From Brevibacillus choshinensis (GTDB lineage Bacteria > Bacillota > Bacilli > Brevibacillales > Brevibacillaceae): a stretch of DNA of 64,000 bases. How positions within the stretch are numbered: position 1 is the first letter of the stretch; each line of letters starts with the position of its first letter. Where the stretch lies: NCBI RefSeq assembly GCF_016811915.1, contig NZ_CP069127.1, forward strand, positions 1,394,001-1,458,000, in the 5' to 3' direction. Shown here piece after piece: positions 9,951-19,193 of the stretch. The notes under the pieces are model-generated. The model did no database searches. It worked only from the letters and a program-made list of their open reading frames with translations, and was not told where the DNA came from. The translations under genes and the position numbers were made by a program.

Positions 9951-11063
9951 ATGACAGCAACCCGTGGACTGGAAGGCATTGTTGCAGCAGAATCATCAAT
10001 CTGTTCGATCGTAGATGGCGTTCTCTGCTACGGCGGGATCAACATCGACGAGCTTGCAGAACATGCGACCTTTGAAGAGGTTGTATATTTACTCTGGCAT
10101 GGAGCGTTACCGAAGCGTGATCAGCTGGAAACCTTGAAAAAGCAATTGGGCGAATCCGCCGCTGTACCTGCGGAAGTGATCGAAAGCATCCGTAAGTATC
10201 CAGAAGGCATCCACCCAATGGCTGCGTTGCGCACAGCTGTCTCTTCGCTAGCGCTCTACGATACAGAAGCGCAAGACATGTCTACAGAAGCGAACTACAG
10301 AAAAGCGATCCGCTTGATGGCTCAAACTCCTACTTTGATCGCAGCTTACGAACGCCTGCGCAAAGGTCTGGAACCAGTAGCTCCTCGCGCGGACTACACC
10401 ATCGCTCAAAACTTCCTGTACATGCTCAAAGGGGAAGTGCCTACTGAAACAGCTGTAAAAGCTCTGGATGTAGCCCTGATCCTGCATGCAGACCACGAAC
10501 TGAACGCATCTACCTTTGCTGCTCGTGTAACCGTTGCCACTCTGACTGATATCTACTCCGGTATCGTGTCTGCAATCGGCACGCTGAAAGGCCCTCTGCA
10601 TGGAGGAGCAAATGAAGCGGTAGCGAAAATGCTGACTGAAATCGGCAGCATGGACAAAGTGGAAGGCTATGTTCGCAGCAAGCTGGACAACAAAGAAAAA
10701 ATCATGGGCTTCGGACACCGTGTATACAAAGACGGCGACCCGCGTGCAAAATGGCTCAAACAAATGTCCAAAGCACTGACTGCACAAATCGGACGTCCAG
10801 AACTGTATGAGATGTCTGTAAAAATCGACGACATGGTAACGGGCGAAAAAGGCCTGAAACCAAACGTAGACTTCTACTCCGCATCCGTTTACATTTCTCT
10901 GGGTCTGGAAATCGACCTGTTCACACCGATCTTTGCAATCAGCCGTATGTCCGGCTGGACTGCACACATCATGGAACAGTATGAAAATAACCGCTTGATC
11001 CGTCCTCGTGCGGATTACACAGGTCCGGTCAATCAGCATTACGTGCCAATCGACCGTCGCTAA
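9951..11063 (+). CDS. citZ: Citrate synthase
   Basis: CitZ condenses oxaloacetate with acetyl-CoA to form citrate at the entry of the TCA cycle. The 370-residue length is that of the short type II-like enzymes of Bacilli. The signature GFGHRVYKDGDPRAK with the catalytic histidine lies near residue 262, and the aspartate-containing NVDFYSASVYISLG segment near 307. The N-terminal TRGLEGIVAAESSICSIVDG block is typical of the family. The ATG follows AAGGAGAGGG. It is the first gene of the citZ-icd-mdh cluster. In Bacilli its promoter is usually repressed by CcpC and CcpA; I did not recognise a clear operator here. Confidence 0.96.
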   Translation: MTATRGLEGIVAAESSICSIVDGVLCYGGINIDELAEHATFEEVVYLLWHGALPKRDQLETLKKQLGESAAVPAEVIESIRKYPEGIHPMAALRTAVSSLALYDTEAQDMSTEANYRKAIRLMAQTPTLIAAYERLRKGLEPVAPRADYTIAQNFLYMLKGEVPTETAVKALDVALILHADHELNASTFAARVTVATLTDIYSGIVSAIGTLKGPLHGGANEAVAKMLTEIGSMDKVEGYVRSKLDNKEKIMGFGHRVYKDGDPRAKWLKQMSKALTAQIGRPELYEMSVKIDDMVTGEKGLKPNVDFYSASVYISLGLEIDLFTPIFAISRMSGWTAHIMEQYENNRLIRPRADYTGPVNQHYVPIDRR

Positions 11064-11110
11064 GAAGCAAGTAGCGTAGCCTGAAAACTCATTGCTATTC
11101 CGAGCGTGGA

Positions 11111-11185
11111 GGAACAGGGGCTGTATCCTGTTTCAGGAACAGGGGCTTTAACCTGTTTCAGGAACAGTGGCTGTATCCTGTTCCA
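11111..11185 (+). repeat. Three tandem 25-bp repeats between citZ and icd
   Basis: Three units at 11111-11135, 11136-11160 and 11161-11185 each begin GGAACAG and end CCTGTT(T/C)CA, so each can fold into its own hairpin. Units 1 and 2 differ only in a few middle bases. The array is in frame with icd but upstream of its ribosome binding site. Confidence 0.9.
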
Positions 11186-11191
11186 AACCCT

Positions 11192-11218
11192 AGAACTACC
11201 ACCCCTCGTGGTAGTTCT
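11192..11218 (+). other. Perfect 11-bp hairpin in the citZ-icd spacer
   Basis: AGAACTACCAC (11192-11202) and GTGGTAGTTCT (11208-11218) with a CCCTC loop. No T run follows, so it is more likely an mRNA processing or stability element, or a partial terminator, than a full terminator. Confidence 0.7.
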
Positions 11219-11273
11219 CCCTACGTCTGGAAATATTCCTATTACCAACCATTTCAACATTGGAGGGGTTCTC

Positions 11274-12557
11274 GTGTTTAAAAACCTGACGCAACCAACT
11301 GCTGGCGAAAAAATTACTGTCGATAACGGCAAACTGGTAGTACCTAACAATCCGATCATTCCTTTCATCGAGGGTGACGGTACCGGTCCTGACATCTGGA
11401 AAGCTTCTGTACGCGTTCTGGATGCAGCAGTAGAAAAAGCATACAAAGGCGAAAAGAAAATCGCTTGGTTCGAAGTTTTCGCTGGTGAAAAATCCTTCAA
11501 CCAATACAACGAATGGTTGCCTGAAGATACCCTCACTGCTGTTCGTGAATACCTGATCGCAATCAAAGGTCCTCTGACCACTCCAGTTGGCGGCGGTATC
11601 CGCTCCATCAACGTGGCTCTGCGTCAAGAGCTGGACCTGTATGCTTGCGTACGTCCAGTTCAATACTTCGATGGCGTTCCATCCCCAGTAAAACACCCAG
11701 AGCTGACTGACATGGTGATCTTCCGTGAGAACACTGAAGACATCTACGCAGGTGTTGAGTGGGCTGAAGGTACTCCAGAAGTGAAAAAAGTAATCGACTT
11801 CCTGCAAAACGAAATGGGCGTGAAGAAAATCCGCTTCCCAGAGACTTCTGGTATCGGTATCAAGCCTGTTTCCAAAGATGGTACTGAGCGTCTGGTTCGC
11901 GCAGCGATCAACTACGCGATCGACAACAACCGCAAATCCGTTACCCTGGTACACAAAGGTAACATCATGAAGTTCACCGAAGGCGCGTTCAAAAGCTGGG
12001 GTTATGCAGTGGCTGAAGCAGAATTCGGCGACAAAGTGTTCACTTGGGCACAATACGATCGCATCAAAGCTGAAGGCGGCGACGCTGACAAGGCACAAAA
12101 AGAAGCAGAAGCAGCTGGCAAAATCATCGTAAAAGACGTGATTGCCGACGCGTTCCTGCAACAAATCCTGACTCGTCCAGCTGAGTACGATGTAGTAGCT
12201 ACCCTCAACCTGAACGGTGACTATGTATCTGATGCTCTGGCTGCTCAAGTAGGCGGTATCGGTATCGCTCCAGGAGCAAACATCAACTACCTGACAGGAC
12301 ATGCGATCTTCGAAGCAACTCACGGTACTGCTCCGAAATACGCTGGATTGGACAAAGTAAACCCATCCTCCGTAATCCTGTCCGGAGAAATGATGCTCCG
12401 TCACCTGGGCTGGAACGAAGCAGCTGACCTGCTGATCAACTCCATGGAAAAAACCATCTCCGCGAAAACAGTCACTTACGACTTTGCTCGCCTGATGGAA
12501 GGTGCAACTGAGCTGAAATGCTCCGAGTTTGCTGACGCTTTGATCAAAAACATGTAA
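11274..12557 (+). CDS. icd: Isocitrate dehydrogenase (NADP+)
   Basis: Icd oxidatively decarboxylates isocitrate to 2-oxoglutarate with NADP. The 427 residues match the dimeric bacterial type. The phosphate-loop motif [13 protein letters not shown] (near residue 105) holds the serine that binds the substrate, and the C-terminal [26 protein letters not shown] block carries the metal-binding aspartates. The start is GTG at 11274, seven bases after GGAGGGG. Upstream in-frame codons run through the tandem repeats but have no ribosome binding site and do not resemble the family. Mdh follows after 54 bases with its own strong ribosome binding site. Confidence 0.96.
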   Translation: MFKNLTQPTAGEKITVDNGKLVVPNNPIIPFIEGDGTGPDIWKASVRVLDAAVEKAYKGEKKIAWFEVFAGEKSFNQYNEWLPEDTLTAVREYLIAIKGPLTTPVGGGIRSINVALRQELDLYACVRPVQYFDGVPSPVKHPELTDMVIFRENTEDIYAGVEWAEGTPEVKKVIDFLQNEMGVKKIRFPETSGIGIKPVSKDGTERLVRAAINYAIDNNRKSVTLVHKGNIMKFTEGAFKSWGYAVAEAEFGDKVFTWAQYDRIKAEGGDADKAQKEAEAAGKIIVKDVIADAFLQQILTRPAEYDVVATLNLNGDYVSDALAAQVGGIGIAPGANINYLTGHAIFEATHGTAPKYAGLDKVNPSSVILSGEMMLRHLGWNEAADLLINSMEKTISAKTVTYDFARLMEGATELKCSEFADALIKNM

Positions 12558-12611
12558 GATAGAGGTTGTACTTGATTGGATAAGAAACCACACATTTGGA
12601 GGGGATTATTC

Positions 12612-13550
12612 ATGGCTTTCCAACGCAAAAAAATTGCGGTGATTGGTAGCGGCTTTACAGGTGCAACTACAGCATTCATCCTGGCTCAAAAAGAACTGGG
12701 TGACGTCGTTCTGGTTGACATTCCTCAACTGGAAAACCCGACAAAGGGTAAAGCACTGGACATGATGGAATCTGCTCCGGTACTCGGCTTTGATGCAACC
12801 ATTACAGGTACGGCTGACTATGCAGATATCAAGGATGCTGACCTGGTTATCATCACAGCAGGGATCGCACGCAAGCCTGGTATGTCCCGCGATGATCTCG
12901 TAAACACAAACGCTGGCATCATGAAATCCGTAGCGGAGCAAGTAAAAACACATGCTCCGAACTCCACTGTTATTGTTCTATCCAATCCGGTAGACGCAAT
13001 GACCTATACGTTCTACACCACTTCCGGCTTCCCGAAAGAACGCGTCATCGGTCAATCCGGCGTTCTGGATACAGCTCGTTTCCGTACCTTCGTGGCTATG
13101 GAGCTGAATGTATCGGTAGAAGACGTAACTGGCTTCGTGCTAGGTGGTCATGGCGACGACATGGTTCCATTGGTTCGCTACTCCTACGCTGGGGGTATCC
13201 CACTGGAAACATTGATTCCTAAGGATCGTCTGGATGCAATCGTACAGCGCACCCGCACCGGCGGCGGCGAAATCGTAAACCTGCTGGGTAACGGTTCTGC
13301 ATACTACGCTCCAGCGGCTTCCCTCGTCCAAATGGCAGAAGCCATCCTGAAAGACAAAAAACGTATTCTGCCTTCCATCGCTCTGCTGCAAGGCGAATAC
13401 GGCTACAACAACCTGTACTTGGGCGTGCCTACTCTGCTGGGTGCAAATGGCATCGAGAAAATCTTCGAGCTGGAACTGACAGCAGAAGAAAAAGCAGCGC
13501 TCGACAAGTCTGCTGATTCCGTACGCAACGTCATGGCAGTTCTGAAATAA
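12612..13550 (+). CDS. mdh: Malate dehydrogenase
   Basis: Mdh interconverts malate and oxaloacetate with NAD, closing the TCA cycle next to citrate synthase. The 312-residue protein is of the LDH-like type found in Bacilli. The Rossmann motif is [12 protein letters not shown] (residues 10-21), with [11 protein letters not shown] as substrate loop and the catalytic histidine in [10 protein letters not shown]. The ATG at 12612 follows GGAGGGG. An upstream TTG in the same frame would add residues not found in the family. It is the last gene of citZ-icd-mdh and is followed by a terminator. Confidence 0.97.
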   Translation: MAFQRKKIAVIGSGFTGATTAFILAQKELGDVVLVDIPQLENPTKGKALDMMESAPVLGFDATITGTADYADIKDADLVIITAGIARKPGMSRDDLVNTNAGIMKSVAEQVKTHAPNSTVIVLSNPVDAMTYTFYTTSGFPKERVIGQSGVLDTARFRTFVAMELNVSVEDVTGFVLGGHGDDMVPLVRYSYAGGIPLETLIPKDRLDAIVQRTRTGGGEIVNLLGNGSAYYAPAASLVQMAEAILKDKKRILPSIALLQGEYGYNNLYLGVPTLLGANGIEKIFELELTAEEKAALDKSADSVRNVMAVLK

Positions 13551-13563
13551 GAATAGCGTTCCC

Positions 13564-13603
13564 ATGCAAAAGGCGCCTTTCATCTGGAAGGCGTCTTTTT
13601 GCA
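13564..13603 (+). terminator. Terminator after mdh
   Basis: ATGCAAAAGGCGCCTT pairs with AAGGCGTCTTTTTGCAT around a short loop, with a T run inside the descending arm. Confidence 0.85.
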
Positions 13604-13664
13604 TATTCGGAGGAATAATACCTAACAATGACCTGAAAATCTGAGCGGGAAGGGGATGTCGTTC

Positions 13665-14441
13665 ATGAGAGTCCACATCAGGCGAGTACCTGATGGAAAG
13701 ATCACCCTGCAGGAGACGTCAAAGGTCGCCATCATCACCATTAACCGCCCAGCAGCTCGCAATGCGCTGACGGCCAACATGTGGAAGGAATTGGCGCGCA
13801 TTGGGCAATTGGCTGGCAATTCGACAAAAGCGAAGGTTATTTTGCTCAGGGGGACTCCCGGGCAATTTACGGCTGGAGCGGATATCAAAGAGTTTTGCGG
13901 GATGACGGTGGAGGAAGCCGAGCAAGCCTTTGTGCAGATGGAAGAAGCCATATCTGTATTTGAAAAGGTCCCGATGCCTGTGATCGCGGCGGTAGACGGT
14001 CCGGCAATGGGAGCCGGGTTTATCCTGTCACTGGCCTGTGATATGCGAATAGGGACGCTGAAAGCACGGATGGGCATCCCTGTAGGCAAGCTGGGAATCA
14101 CCGTGGGTCCTTCCTTTATGCGCAGGATCATCCGGTTGATCGGACCGAGTCGGGCAACCGAGCTGGTCTATACAGGAAAACTGATTGACGCAGAAGAAGC
14201 AGCGGGCATGGGACTGCTCAACCGACTGATCACCTCAGAGGACCTGGACAAAGCGGCTTTGAAGCTCGCGGGAGTGGTCATGGAACAATCGGGAGCATCA
14301 CTTCGGGCAGTGAAGCGGGCGGCACAGCATTGCGAATGGAAGCAGGAGGAGACATGGAGCTTTGTGGACCCTGCTGACTTTCCGGAGGGCTGCCTGGCCT
14401 TTGCCGAAAAGCGAAAGCCGAAGTTTTCGACAGGGGAATAA
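13665..14441 (+). CDS. Crotonase superfamily protein (enoyl-CoA hydratase/isomerase-like)
   Basis: The 258-residue protein has the crotonase fold. Residues 15-70 give the first beta-alpha unit (VAIITINRPAARNALT), GQFTAGADIKEF provides one oxyanion-hole peptide near 70, and GPAMGAGFILSLACD the second near 110. The two glutamates that hydrate enoyl-CoA in classical crotonase (in GCEL and QPE) are replaced: the aligned segments read GFIL and GIPV. It is therefore probably not a standard hydratase and may be an isomerase, hydrolase or other member. The start is taken as ATG 13665, nine bases after AAGGGG; the ATG at 13656 touches the ribosome binding site. It sits alone between mdh and phoP. Confidence 0.8.
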   Translation: MRVHIRRVPDGKITLQETSKVAIITINRPAARNALTANMWKELARIGQLAGNSTKAKVILLRGTPGQFTAGADIKEFCGMTVEEAEQAFVQMEEAISVFEKVPMPVIAAVDGPAMGAGFILSLACDMRIGTLKARMGIPVGKLGITVGPSFMRRIIRLIGPSRATELVYTGKLIDAEEAAGMGLLNRLITSEDLDKAALKLAGVVMEQSGASLRAVKRAAQHCEWKQEETWSFVDPADFPEGCLAFAEKRKPKFSTGE

Positions 14442-14446
14442 TTGGA

Positions 14447-14466
14447 TTGTAAAGGTGTCTTTACAA
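14447..14466. promoter_or_regulatory. Perfect inverted repeat upstream of phoP
   Basis: TTGTAAAG (14447-14454) and CTTTACAA (14459-14466) flank GTGT. A run of A, not T, follows, so it is not a terminator for the + strand. The TTTACA words resemble PhoP box half-sites, but those are normally direct repeats. Confidence 0.4.
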
Positions 14467-14591
14467 AAAAATTACTTGTCTTACGCAAGCCCGATTTGGC
14501 AGACTGAGAGTGTAGGGAGAATAAACAGACAAGAAACAGCAAGTGAATGATGGGATTCAGCAGGATGGTAACGCTAGGGGGAAAAGAGAAC

Positions 14592-15287
14592 ATGATCAAA
14601 GTATTGGTAGTGGATGACGAACCTTCCATTGTGAAGCTGCTGCAATTTAACTTGGAGAAATCAGGTTTTCAGGTGGTGACCGCCTTTGACGGGAAACAGG
14701 CATTGGATATGGTCAAAAGCGAGCAGCCTGATTTTATTATTCTCGATTTGATGCTGCCGAAGATGGATGGAATGGATGTATGCAAGACATTGCGCCAGGA
14801 GCGCGTAAACACACCCATTCTCATGCTGACGGCAAAGGACGATGAGCTCGACAAGATCCTGGGTCTGGAGCTCGGCGCGGATGATTATTTGACGAAGCCG
14901 TTCAGTCCGCGTGAAGTGATTGCCCGGGTCAAAGCGATCCTGCGGCGCATGCAGGCGGCTCCCGAAGTTTCGGTTACTCAGGAAGATGTTGTTCTGCAAT
15001 TCGGGGACATTCGCATCTATCCGGAAAAATATGAAGTGTTCCGCAATGATACCAAAGTGGAGCTGACTCCAAAGGAGTTTGAGCTGCTGCATTATCTGGC
15101 CAGTCATCACGGACGTGTCCTGACGCGTGATCAGTTGCTCAACGCCGTTTGGAACTACGACTTTATCGGGGACTCCCGGATCGTAGACGTCCATGTCAGC
15201 CACTTGAGAGAAAAGCTGGAGGATGACACGAAGAACCCCCGCTACATCAAAACGGTCCGTGGCTTGGGGTACAAACTGGAAGGATAA
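14592..15287 (+). CDS. phoP: Phosphate response regulator PhoP (OmpR family)
   Basis: PhoP is the DNA-binding response regulator of phosphate starvation. The 231 residues comprise a receiver domain (1-120), with the acidic pair in VVDDEPS, the phospho-acceptor aspartate in IILDLMLPKMDG near residue 52, T in LTAKDD and K in LTKPFSPRE. A winged-helix OmpR domain follows (about 135-231), with LTPKEFELLHYLASHHGRVLTRD and VDVHVSHLREKLEDD. The ATG at 14592 lies behind AGGGGG. PhoR follows after 15 bases. Assignment to PhoP rather than another OmpR regulator rests on the position after mdh and on phoR and phoU downstream. Confidence 0.9.
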   Translation: MIKVLVVDDEPSIVKLLQFNLEKSGFQVVTAFDGKQALDMVKSEQPDFIILDLMLPKMDGMDVCKTLRQERVNTPILMLTAKDDELDKILGLELGADDYLTKPFSPREVIARVKAILRRMQAAPEVSVTQEDVVLQFGDIRIYPEKYEVFRNDTKVELTPKEFELLHYLASHHGRVLTRDQLLNAVWNYDFIGDSRIVDVHVSHLREKLEDDTKNPRYIKTVRGLGYKLEG

Positions 15288-15302
15288 CGGGAGGCACTAC
15301 CT

Positions 15303-17072
15303 TTGACTCGCTTTCGTATCAAACTCACCTTGACTATACTTGGATTGATCTCGCTGGTCCTGCTGCTGATGGGGATGTACTTTGCCAAGGTGCTCGAGAA
15401 TTCCTACCTGCAGTCCTTGCATGAGCTGCTGTCGCGGGAATCCAAGCTCATTGCACAGGCAGTGCGCTTTCCGGATGTTTTCTCAAACAGGACAATACTT
15501 GAAGAGCGAGTGCTGCAGGTAGCTCCTAGCGACGAAGTGAGACTGACGGTCATCGACAAGGATGGCCTCGTTTTATATGACAACAGCACGCAGGCAAATG
15601 AAATGGAAAACCATCATGACAGGCCGGAATTCCTCGCAGCGCTGAACGGGGATACAGGAATCTCGCGCCGCTACAGTGTAACGTTGGGACACGATATGAT
15701 GTATGTGGCGGTTCCCGTCATGCAAGGCACCGAGATCGTGGGAGCAGTCCGTTCCGCCATGTCCATGAAAGACATTACGGATACGATCCACAACATGTGG
15801 TACAGCTTGCTGACTGGCCTCCTGGTTACGCTGGTGGTTGGTTCGATCGTCGTTTCCCGCATTTCTTTTTCCATTATACGACCGATCGAAGAGATTACTC
15901 GCGTCGCCAGAAATATCACACAACGCCAGTACGAGAGCCGAGTGCGGATCAAGGCAAAGGATGAAATCGGCCAGCTGGCTGGGGCCATCAACTTTATGGC
16001 ATCCAGTCTGGAGCAGCAAATGTACGAAATCTCGGAGAATCAGCAGCGCCTGTCCGGTGTGCTGACCAATATGACCAGCGGCGTGATCTTCATCTCCGAG
16101 CAGCGGCGGATCATGCTGGTCAATCCTGCGGTGGAAAAACTGCTGGGCACGCCAGGACATGAGATCGTAGGGAAGCTGCACATTGAAGCGGGCAAAAGCT
16201 TTGGCCTGAGCCAGTACATCGACCGCTGTCTGGATAAGAGTGAAAAGTTCCGCGAAGAAGTTCACATTTACTATCCAGAGGAGCGTGTGCTAGATGTGAA
16301 TTTTGCCCCGTATATCAACTTTAAAGGGGAATCGCGAGGCGTAGTGGTAGTGCTTCACGACATCACGGACATACGTCGGCTGGAAAAGATGCGCAGTGAT
16401 TTCGTGGCCAATGTGTCCCATGAGCTGAGGACGCCGATCACCTCGATCAAGGGCTTTACCGAAACACTGCTGGAAGGCGCTATGCAGGATGAGGAGACAT
16501 GCCGCAATTTCCTGCAGATCATCTCGGATGAAAGCGAGAGGCTCTACCGGATGATTCGGGACATTTTGGACCTCTCCAAGATCGAGCAGAAACGCATTCC
16601 GCTGCACATAAGCCAAGTGCATCTGCAGGAGCTGATTGCATCGACTGTGGCCATCATCAATGATCAAGCACAGCGCAAGCAATTGACCATCCAGCTGCCG
16701 GGCCAAGAATCCGATATCTCTCTCATGACGGATAAAGATTGCCTGCAGCAGATCGTACTCAACCTGTTGTCCAATGCGGTAGCGTACACCCCGGAGGGCG
16801 GCAGCATCACGATCCTGGCAAGGCATGATGAGGCTGAGCAGCAGCTAAAAATTCAGGTGATCGATACCGGAATCGGCATACCTGAAAAGGACATCCCTCG
16901 CATTTTTGAGCGGTTCTATCGCGTGGACAAAGCGCGCAGCCGCGATTCCGGCGGGACCGGGTTGGGTCTGGCGATCGTCAAGCACCTGGTGGAAAATTTG
17001 CATGGACAAATCAGGGTGGAAAGCAAAGAAGGGAGAGGAACGACGTTTACAGTGACTCTTCCGTTGGTGTGA
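15303..17072 (+). CDS. phoR: Phosphate sensor histidine kinase PhoR
   Basis: This 589-residue membrane kinase phosphorylates PhoP. The order of parts is: helix 1 (about 8-29), an extracytoplasmic PAS-like sensor (30-160), helix 2 (about 163-184), a HAMP domain with RPIEEITRVARNI, a cytoplasmic PAS domain (about 245-350), the dimerisation domain with the phospho-accepting histidine in VSHELRTPITSIKGF (near residue 375), and an HATPase domain with NLLSNAVAYTP, DTGIGIPEKD and GGTGLGLAIVKHLVE. It starts at TTG, eight bases after GGGAGG. Length and layout agree with PhoR/PnpS of Bacilli. Cotranscription with phoP is expected. Confidence 0.92.
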   Translation: MTRFRIKLTLTILGLISLVLLLMGMYFAKVLENSYLQSLHELLSRESKLIAQAVRFPDVFSNRTILEERVLQVAPSDEVRLTVIDKDGLVLYDNSTQANEMENHHDRPEFLAALNGDTGISRRYSVTLGHDMMYVAVPVMQGTEIVGAVRSAMSMKDITDTIHNMWYSLLTGLLVTLVVGSIVVSRISFSIIRPIEEITRVARNITQRQYESRVRIKAKDEIGQLAGAINFMASSLEQQMYEISENQQRLSGVLTNMTSGVIFISEQRRIMLVNPAVEKLLGTPGHEIVGKLHIEAGKSFGLSQYIDRCLDKSEKFREEVHIYYPEERVLDVNFAPYINFKGESRGVVVVLHDITDIRRLEKMRSDFVANVSHELRTPITSIKGFTETLLEGAMQDEETCRNFLQIISDESERLYRMIRDILDLSKIEQKRIPLHISQVHLQELIASTVAIINDQAQRKQLTIQLPGQESDISLMTDKDCLQQIVLNLLSNAVAYTPEGGSITILARHDEAEQQLKIQVIDTGIGIPEKDIPRIFERFYRVDKARSRDSGGTGLGLAIVKHLVENLHGQIRVESKEGRGTTFTVTLPLV

Positions 17073-17073
17073 A

Positions 17074-17104
17074 ACTTTACACAAAGATCATATTCCCTTT
17101 ACCC
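17074..17104 (+). promoter_or_regulatory. Possible PhoP box upstream of phoU
   Basis: TTTACA just after the phoR stop and TTTACC 22 bases later keep the 11-bp phase of PhoP half-sites. The middle half-site is poor, so this is tentative. Confidence 0.3.
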
Positions 17105-17193
17105 AGTCTCTACAATCCCCTTGTACTATTTGTCGTGACATAGATAAATATGATGTCAGTTTGTACTCGTAACTATGAAGGGGGATGAAGGAT

Positions 17194-17850
17194 ATGTCGA
17201 GGCAAGCTTTTGAAGAACAGCAGGACGTCTTGCATCGCAAGCTGATGACGATGGGGACGCTGGTAGAAGAAGCGATCCACAAATCCATCAAGAGTCTGGT
17301 CGAGCGGGATGTGCGGCTAGCGGAACAAGTCATCGGCAACGATCATGTGATCAACGAGCTGGAGCACGAAATTCAGAGCGAGTGCTTTCGTCTGATTGCG
17401 CTGCAGCAGCCGGTGGGAAGCGATTTGCGTCGCTTGGGCACGATGCTCAAGCTGGTGACGGATCTGGAGCGAATGGGAGATCATGCGGTGTCCATTGCCA
17501 AGACGACCCGACGGCTGATGACGGAGCCGTACGTCAAGCCGTTGATTGATATCCCATTGATGGCCGATCACGTGAAAGCAATGGTACGCGATTGCTTGAA
17601 TGCTTACATTGCCCGTAATAAAGAAGCCGCGGAAGAAATTGCGGCACGCGATGATATTGTCGACAAGCTGTTTTCGACTATTTTCCGCGATTTGATTGAA
17701 GTGATGACCAAAAATAGCACGGCGATTTCACAAGGTACCCATCTTCTCCTGGTAGCCCAATACTTGGAGAGAATTGCAGACCATGTGACGAACATTTGTG
17801 AATGGATTATTTACATGTCGACAGGAAAATTGACGGATCTGAACAAATAA
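17194..17850 (+). CDS. phoU: Phosphate signalling protein PhoU
   Basis: PhoU is a cytoplasmic all-helical protein that restrains PhoR signalling and Pst transport. The 218-residue protein has the two tandem three-helix halves, each with the metal-binding E/DxxxD signature: LVTDLERMGDHAVSIAK near residue 85 and YLERIADHVTNICEWI near 190. Start ATG 17194 has proper spacing from GAAGGGGG; ATG 17185 would touch it. The usual partner, the pstSCAB transporter operon, is not in this window, so here phoU travels with phoPR alone. A 121-base gap after phoR suggests its own promoter. Confidence 0.93.
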   Translation: MSRQAFEEQQDVLHRKLMTMGTLVEEAIHKSIKSLVERDVRLAEQVIGNDHVINELEHEIQSECFRLIALQQPVGSDLRRLGTMLKLVTDLERMGDHAVSIAKTTRRLMTEPYVKPLIDIPLMADHVKAMVRDCLNAYIARNKEAAEEIAARDDIVDKLFSTIFRDLIEVMTKNSTAISQGTHLLLVAQYLERIADHVTNICEWIIYMSTGKLTDLNK

Positions 17851-17872
17851 TCGCCCTTATACCTCATAAAGA

Positions 17873-17907
17873 AAGTCGTTGCGAGCTTGCTTGCAGCGGC
17901 TTTTTTT
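17873..17907 (+). terminator. Terminator after phoU
   Basis: AAGTCGTTGC and GCAGCGGCTT form a stem with wobble pairs, followed by seven T. Confidence 0.7.
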
Positions 17908-18026
17908 GTACAGGTAAGAACGACCGGAGCTTATTTGAGGGCATTCCGGGACAGTGGCCCATTTGTTTTCCCGTGCATACAATACAGGGATTCAACCTGC
18001 AACAGGAAGCACGGGAGGGTATAGCG

Positions 18027-19112
18027 ATGACCAAAAGAGAACGACATATTTATGCCGCTGGTAACACCGCGAGAGGATACAAGACGTTCTTCGAATCTGT
18101 TCTGGAAGGGATGGAACGGATTTACTGTTTGACAGGCGTCGTGGAAGGAATAACGTCCCCGCTGATTGAAACGATCGGGCAGGAAATGGGCAGAAAAACG
18201 GATCGGGTCGAATGGATTCATTCCCCGTACGATAAGGGGCAATTTGATGGCGTGATTTTCCCCGAATGGAAAGTGGCGATCATGGATGGCAGCTATCCAC
18301 GGAAGACGAGGCCGTTCGCCCCGGGAGTGACGGAGATCCAGGTGAATTTGCAGACCTCGCTGCATGTTGACCGGCTGACCCCTTATGCGGCGCAGATCGC
18401 AGGCTGGTTTGAAGGCATCGAACGCAAAAGCCAGGAGGCCTATGAGGCGTTTGGAGAGGCGCTGCGCATCCATGATGAATGGGAAGCGCCATATATTGCA
18501 AATCTGGATCGCGAAAAGGCAAATCTCGTGACGGAGGAACTCATCAGCCTGCTCTTTACAGATGAACCGCTGTCAAAGCCGGCGAATGTCAGGCGGATGT
18601 ACTTGGGAGCAGCCACGCCCCAAGGTCCAAACGATCACATCATGAAGCTGACCGATCATCTGGAAAAACGATATTTCATCAAGGGAAGGCCTGGCTCAGG
18701 AAAGTCGACCATGCTCAAAAAACTGGTGAATGAAGCGGTCAAGCAGGGAGTTGACGTGGAAGTATACCACTGTGGGTTGGACCCGCACAGTCTGGACATG
18801 GTCATCCTCCCTGAAAAGAGTGTCGCCCTTTTTGACAGCACGGCCCCTCACGAATACTTTCCGAGCAAACCCACGGACGAAGTGGTCGACATGTACGAGC
18901 GGGCGATTGCTTCGGGGACCGACGAACAGTATGAGGCAGAGCTCACCGACATCAAAGCGCGGTATACTCAAAAAATAAAGGAAGCGACGGCATGCCTCGG
19001 GGTAGCCAAAGAGCTGCGTGATCAACTGAATCACGTGTACGTGGAAGCGACCGACCATCAGCGATTGAAGGCTGTCGTGCAGGCCATCATGAGCCGACTG
19101 GCACGCATGTAG
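18027..19112 (+). CDS. P-loop ATPase of the PRK06851 type, function unknown
   Basis: The 361-residue protein looks like two related NTPase halves. The C-terminal half has a good Walker A, GRPGSGKSTMLKKLVNEA, near residues 213-230. The N-terminal half starts with AGNTARGYKTFFESV (about residues 10-24), which sits where a P-loop should be but lacks the lysine, so it appears degenerate. This arrangement fits a family of hypothetical ATPases or nucleotide kinases seen in spore formers and clostridia; I know of no demonstrated function. The start is ATG 18027 after GGGAGGG; an open frame reaching back into phoU has no ribosome binding site. Transcribed alone after the phoU terminator. Confidence 0.8.
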   Translation: MTKRERHIYAAGNTARGYKTFFESVLEGMERIYCLTGVVEGITSPLIETIGQEMGRKTDRVEWIHSPYDKGQFDGVIFPEWKVAIMDGSYPRKTRPFAPGVTEIQVNLQTSLHVDRLTPYAAQIAGWFEGIERKSQEAYEAFGEALRIHDEWEAPYIANLDREKANLVTEELISLLFTDEPLSKPANVRRMYLGAATPQGPNDHIMKLTDHLEKRYFIKGRPGSGKSTMLKKLVNEAVKQGVDVEVYHCGLDPHSLDMVILPEKSVALFDSTAPHEYFPSKPTDEVVDMYERAIASGTDEQYEAELTDIKARYTQKIKEATACLGVAKELRDQLNHVYVEATDHQRLKAVVQAIMSRLARM

Positions 19113-19193
19113 CGCCTGAGAGTTACGGAATTCCAAAGAATCGCATGAAACCTGTCCGGCTGCTCATACTACAAGAAGGAGGTGAGCACCCGG

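Noticed and set aside
11111-11185. Tandem 25-bp repeats as a CRISPR array
   Set aside because: The units abut with no spacers and no cas genes are present.
11106-11273. N-terminal extension of icd through the tandem repeats
   Set aside because: The frame is open, but GTG 11274 has the only good ribosome binding site and gives the family's normal start.
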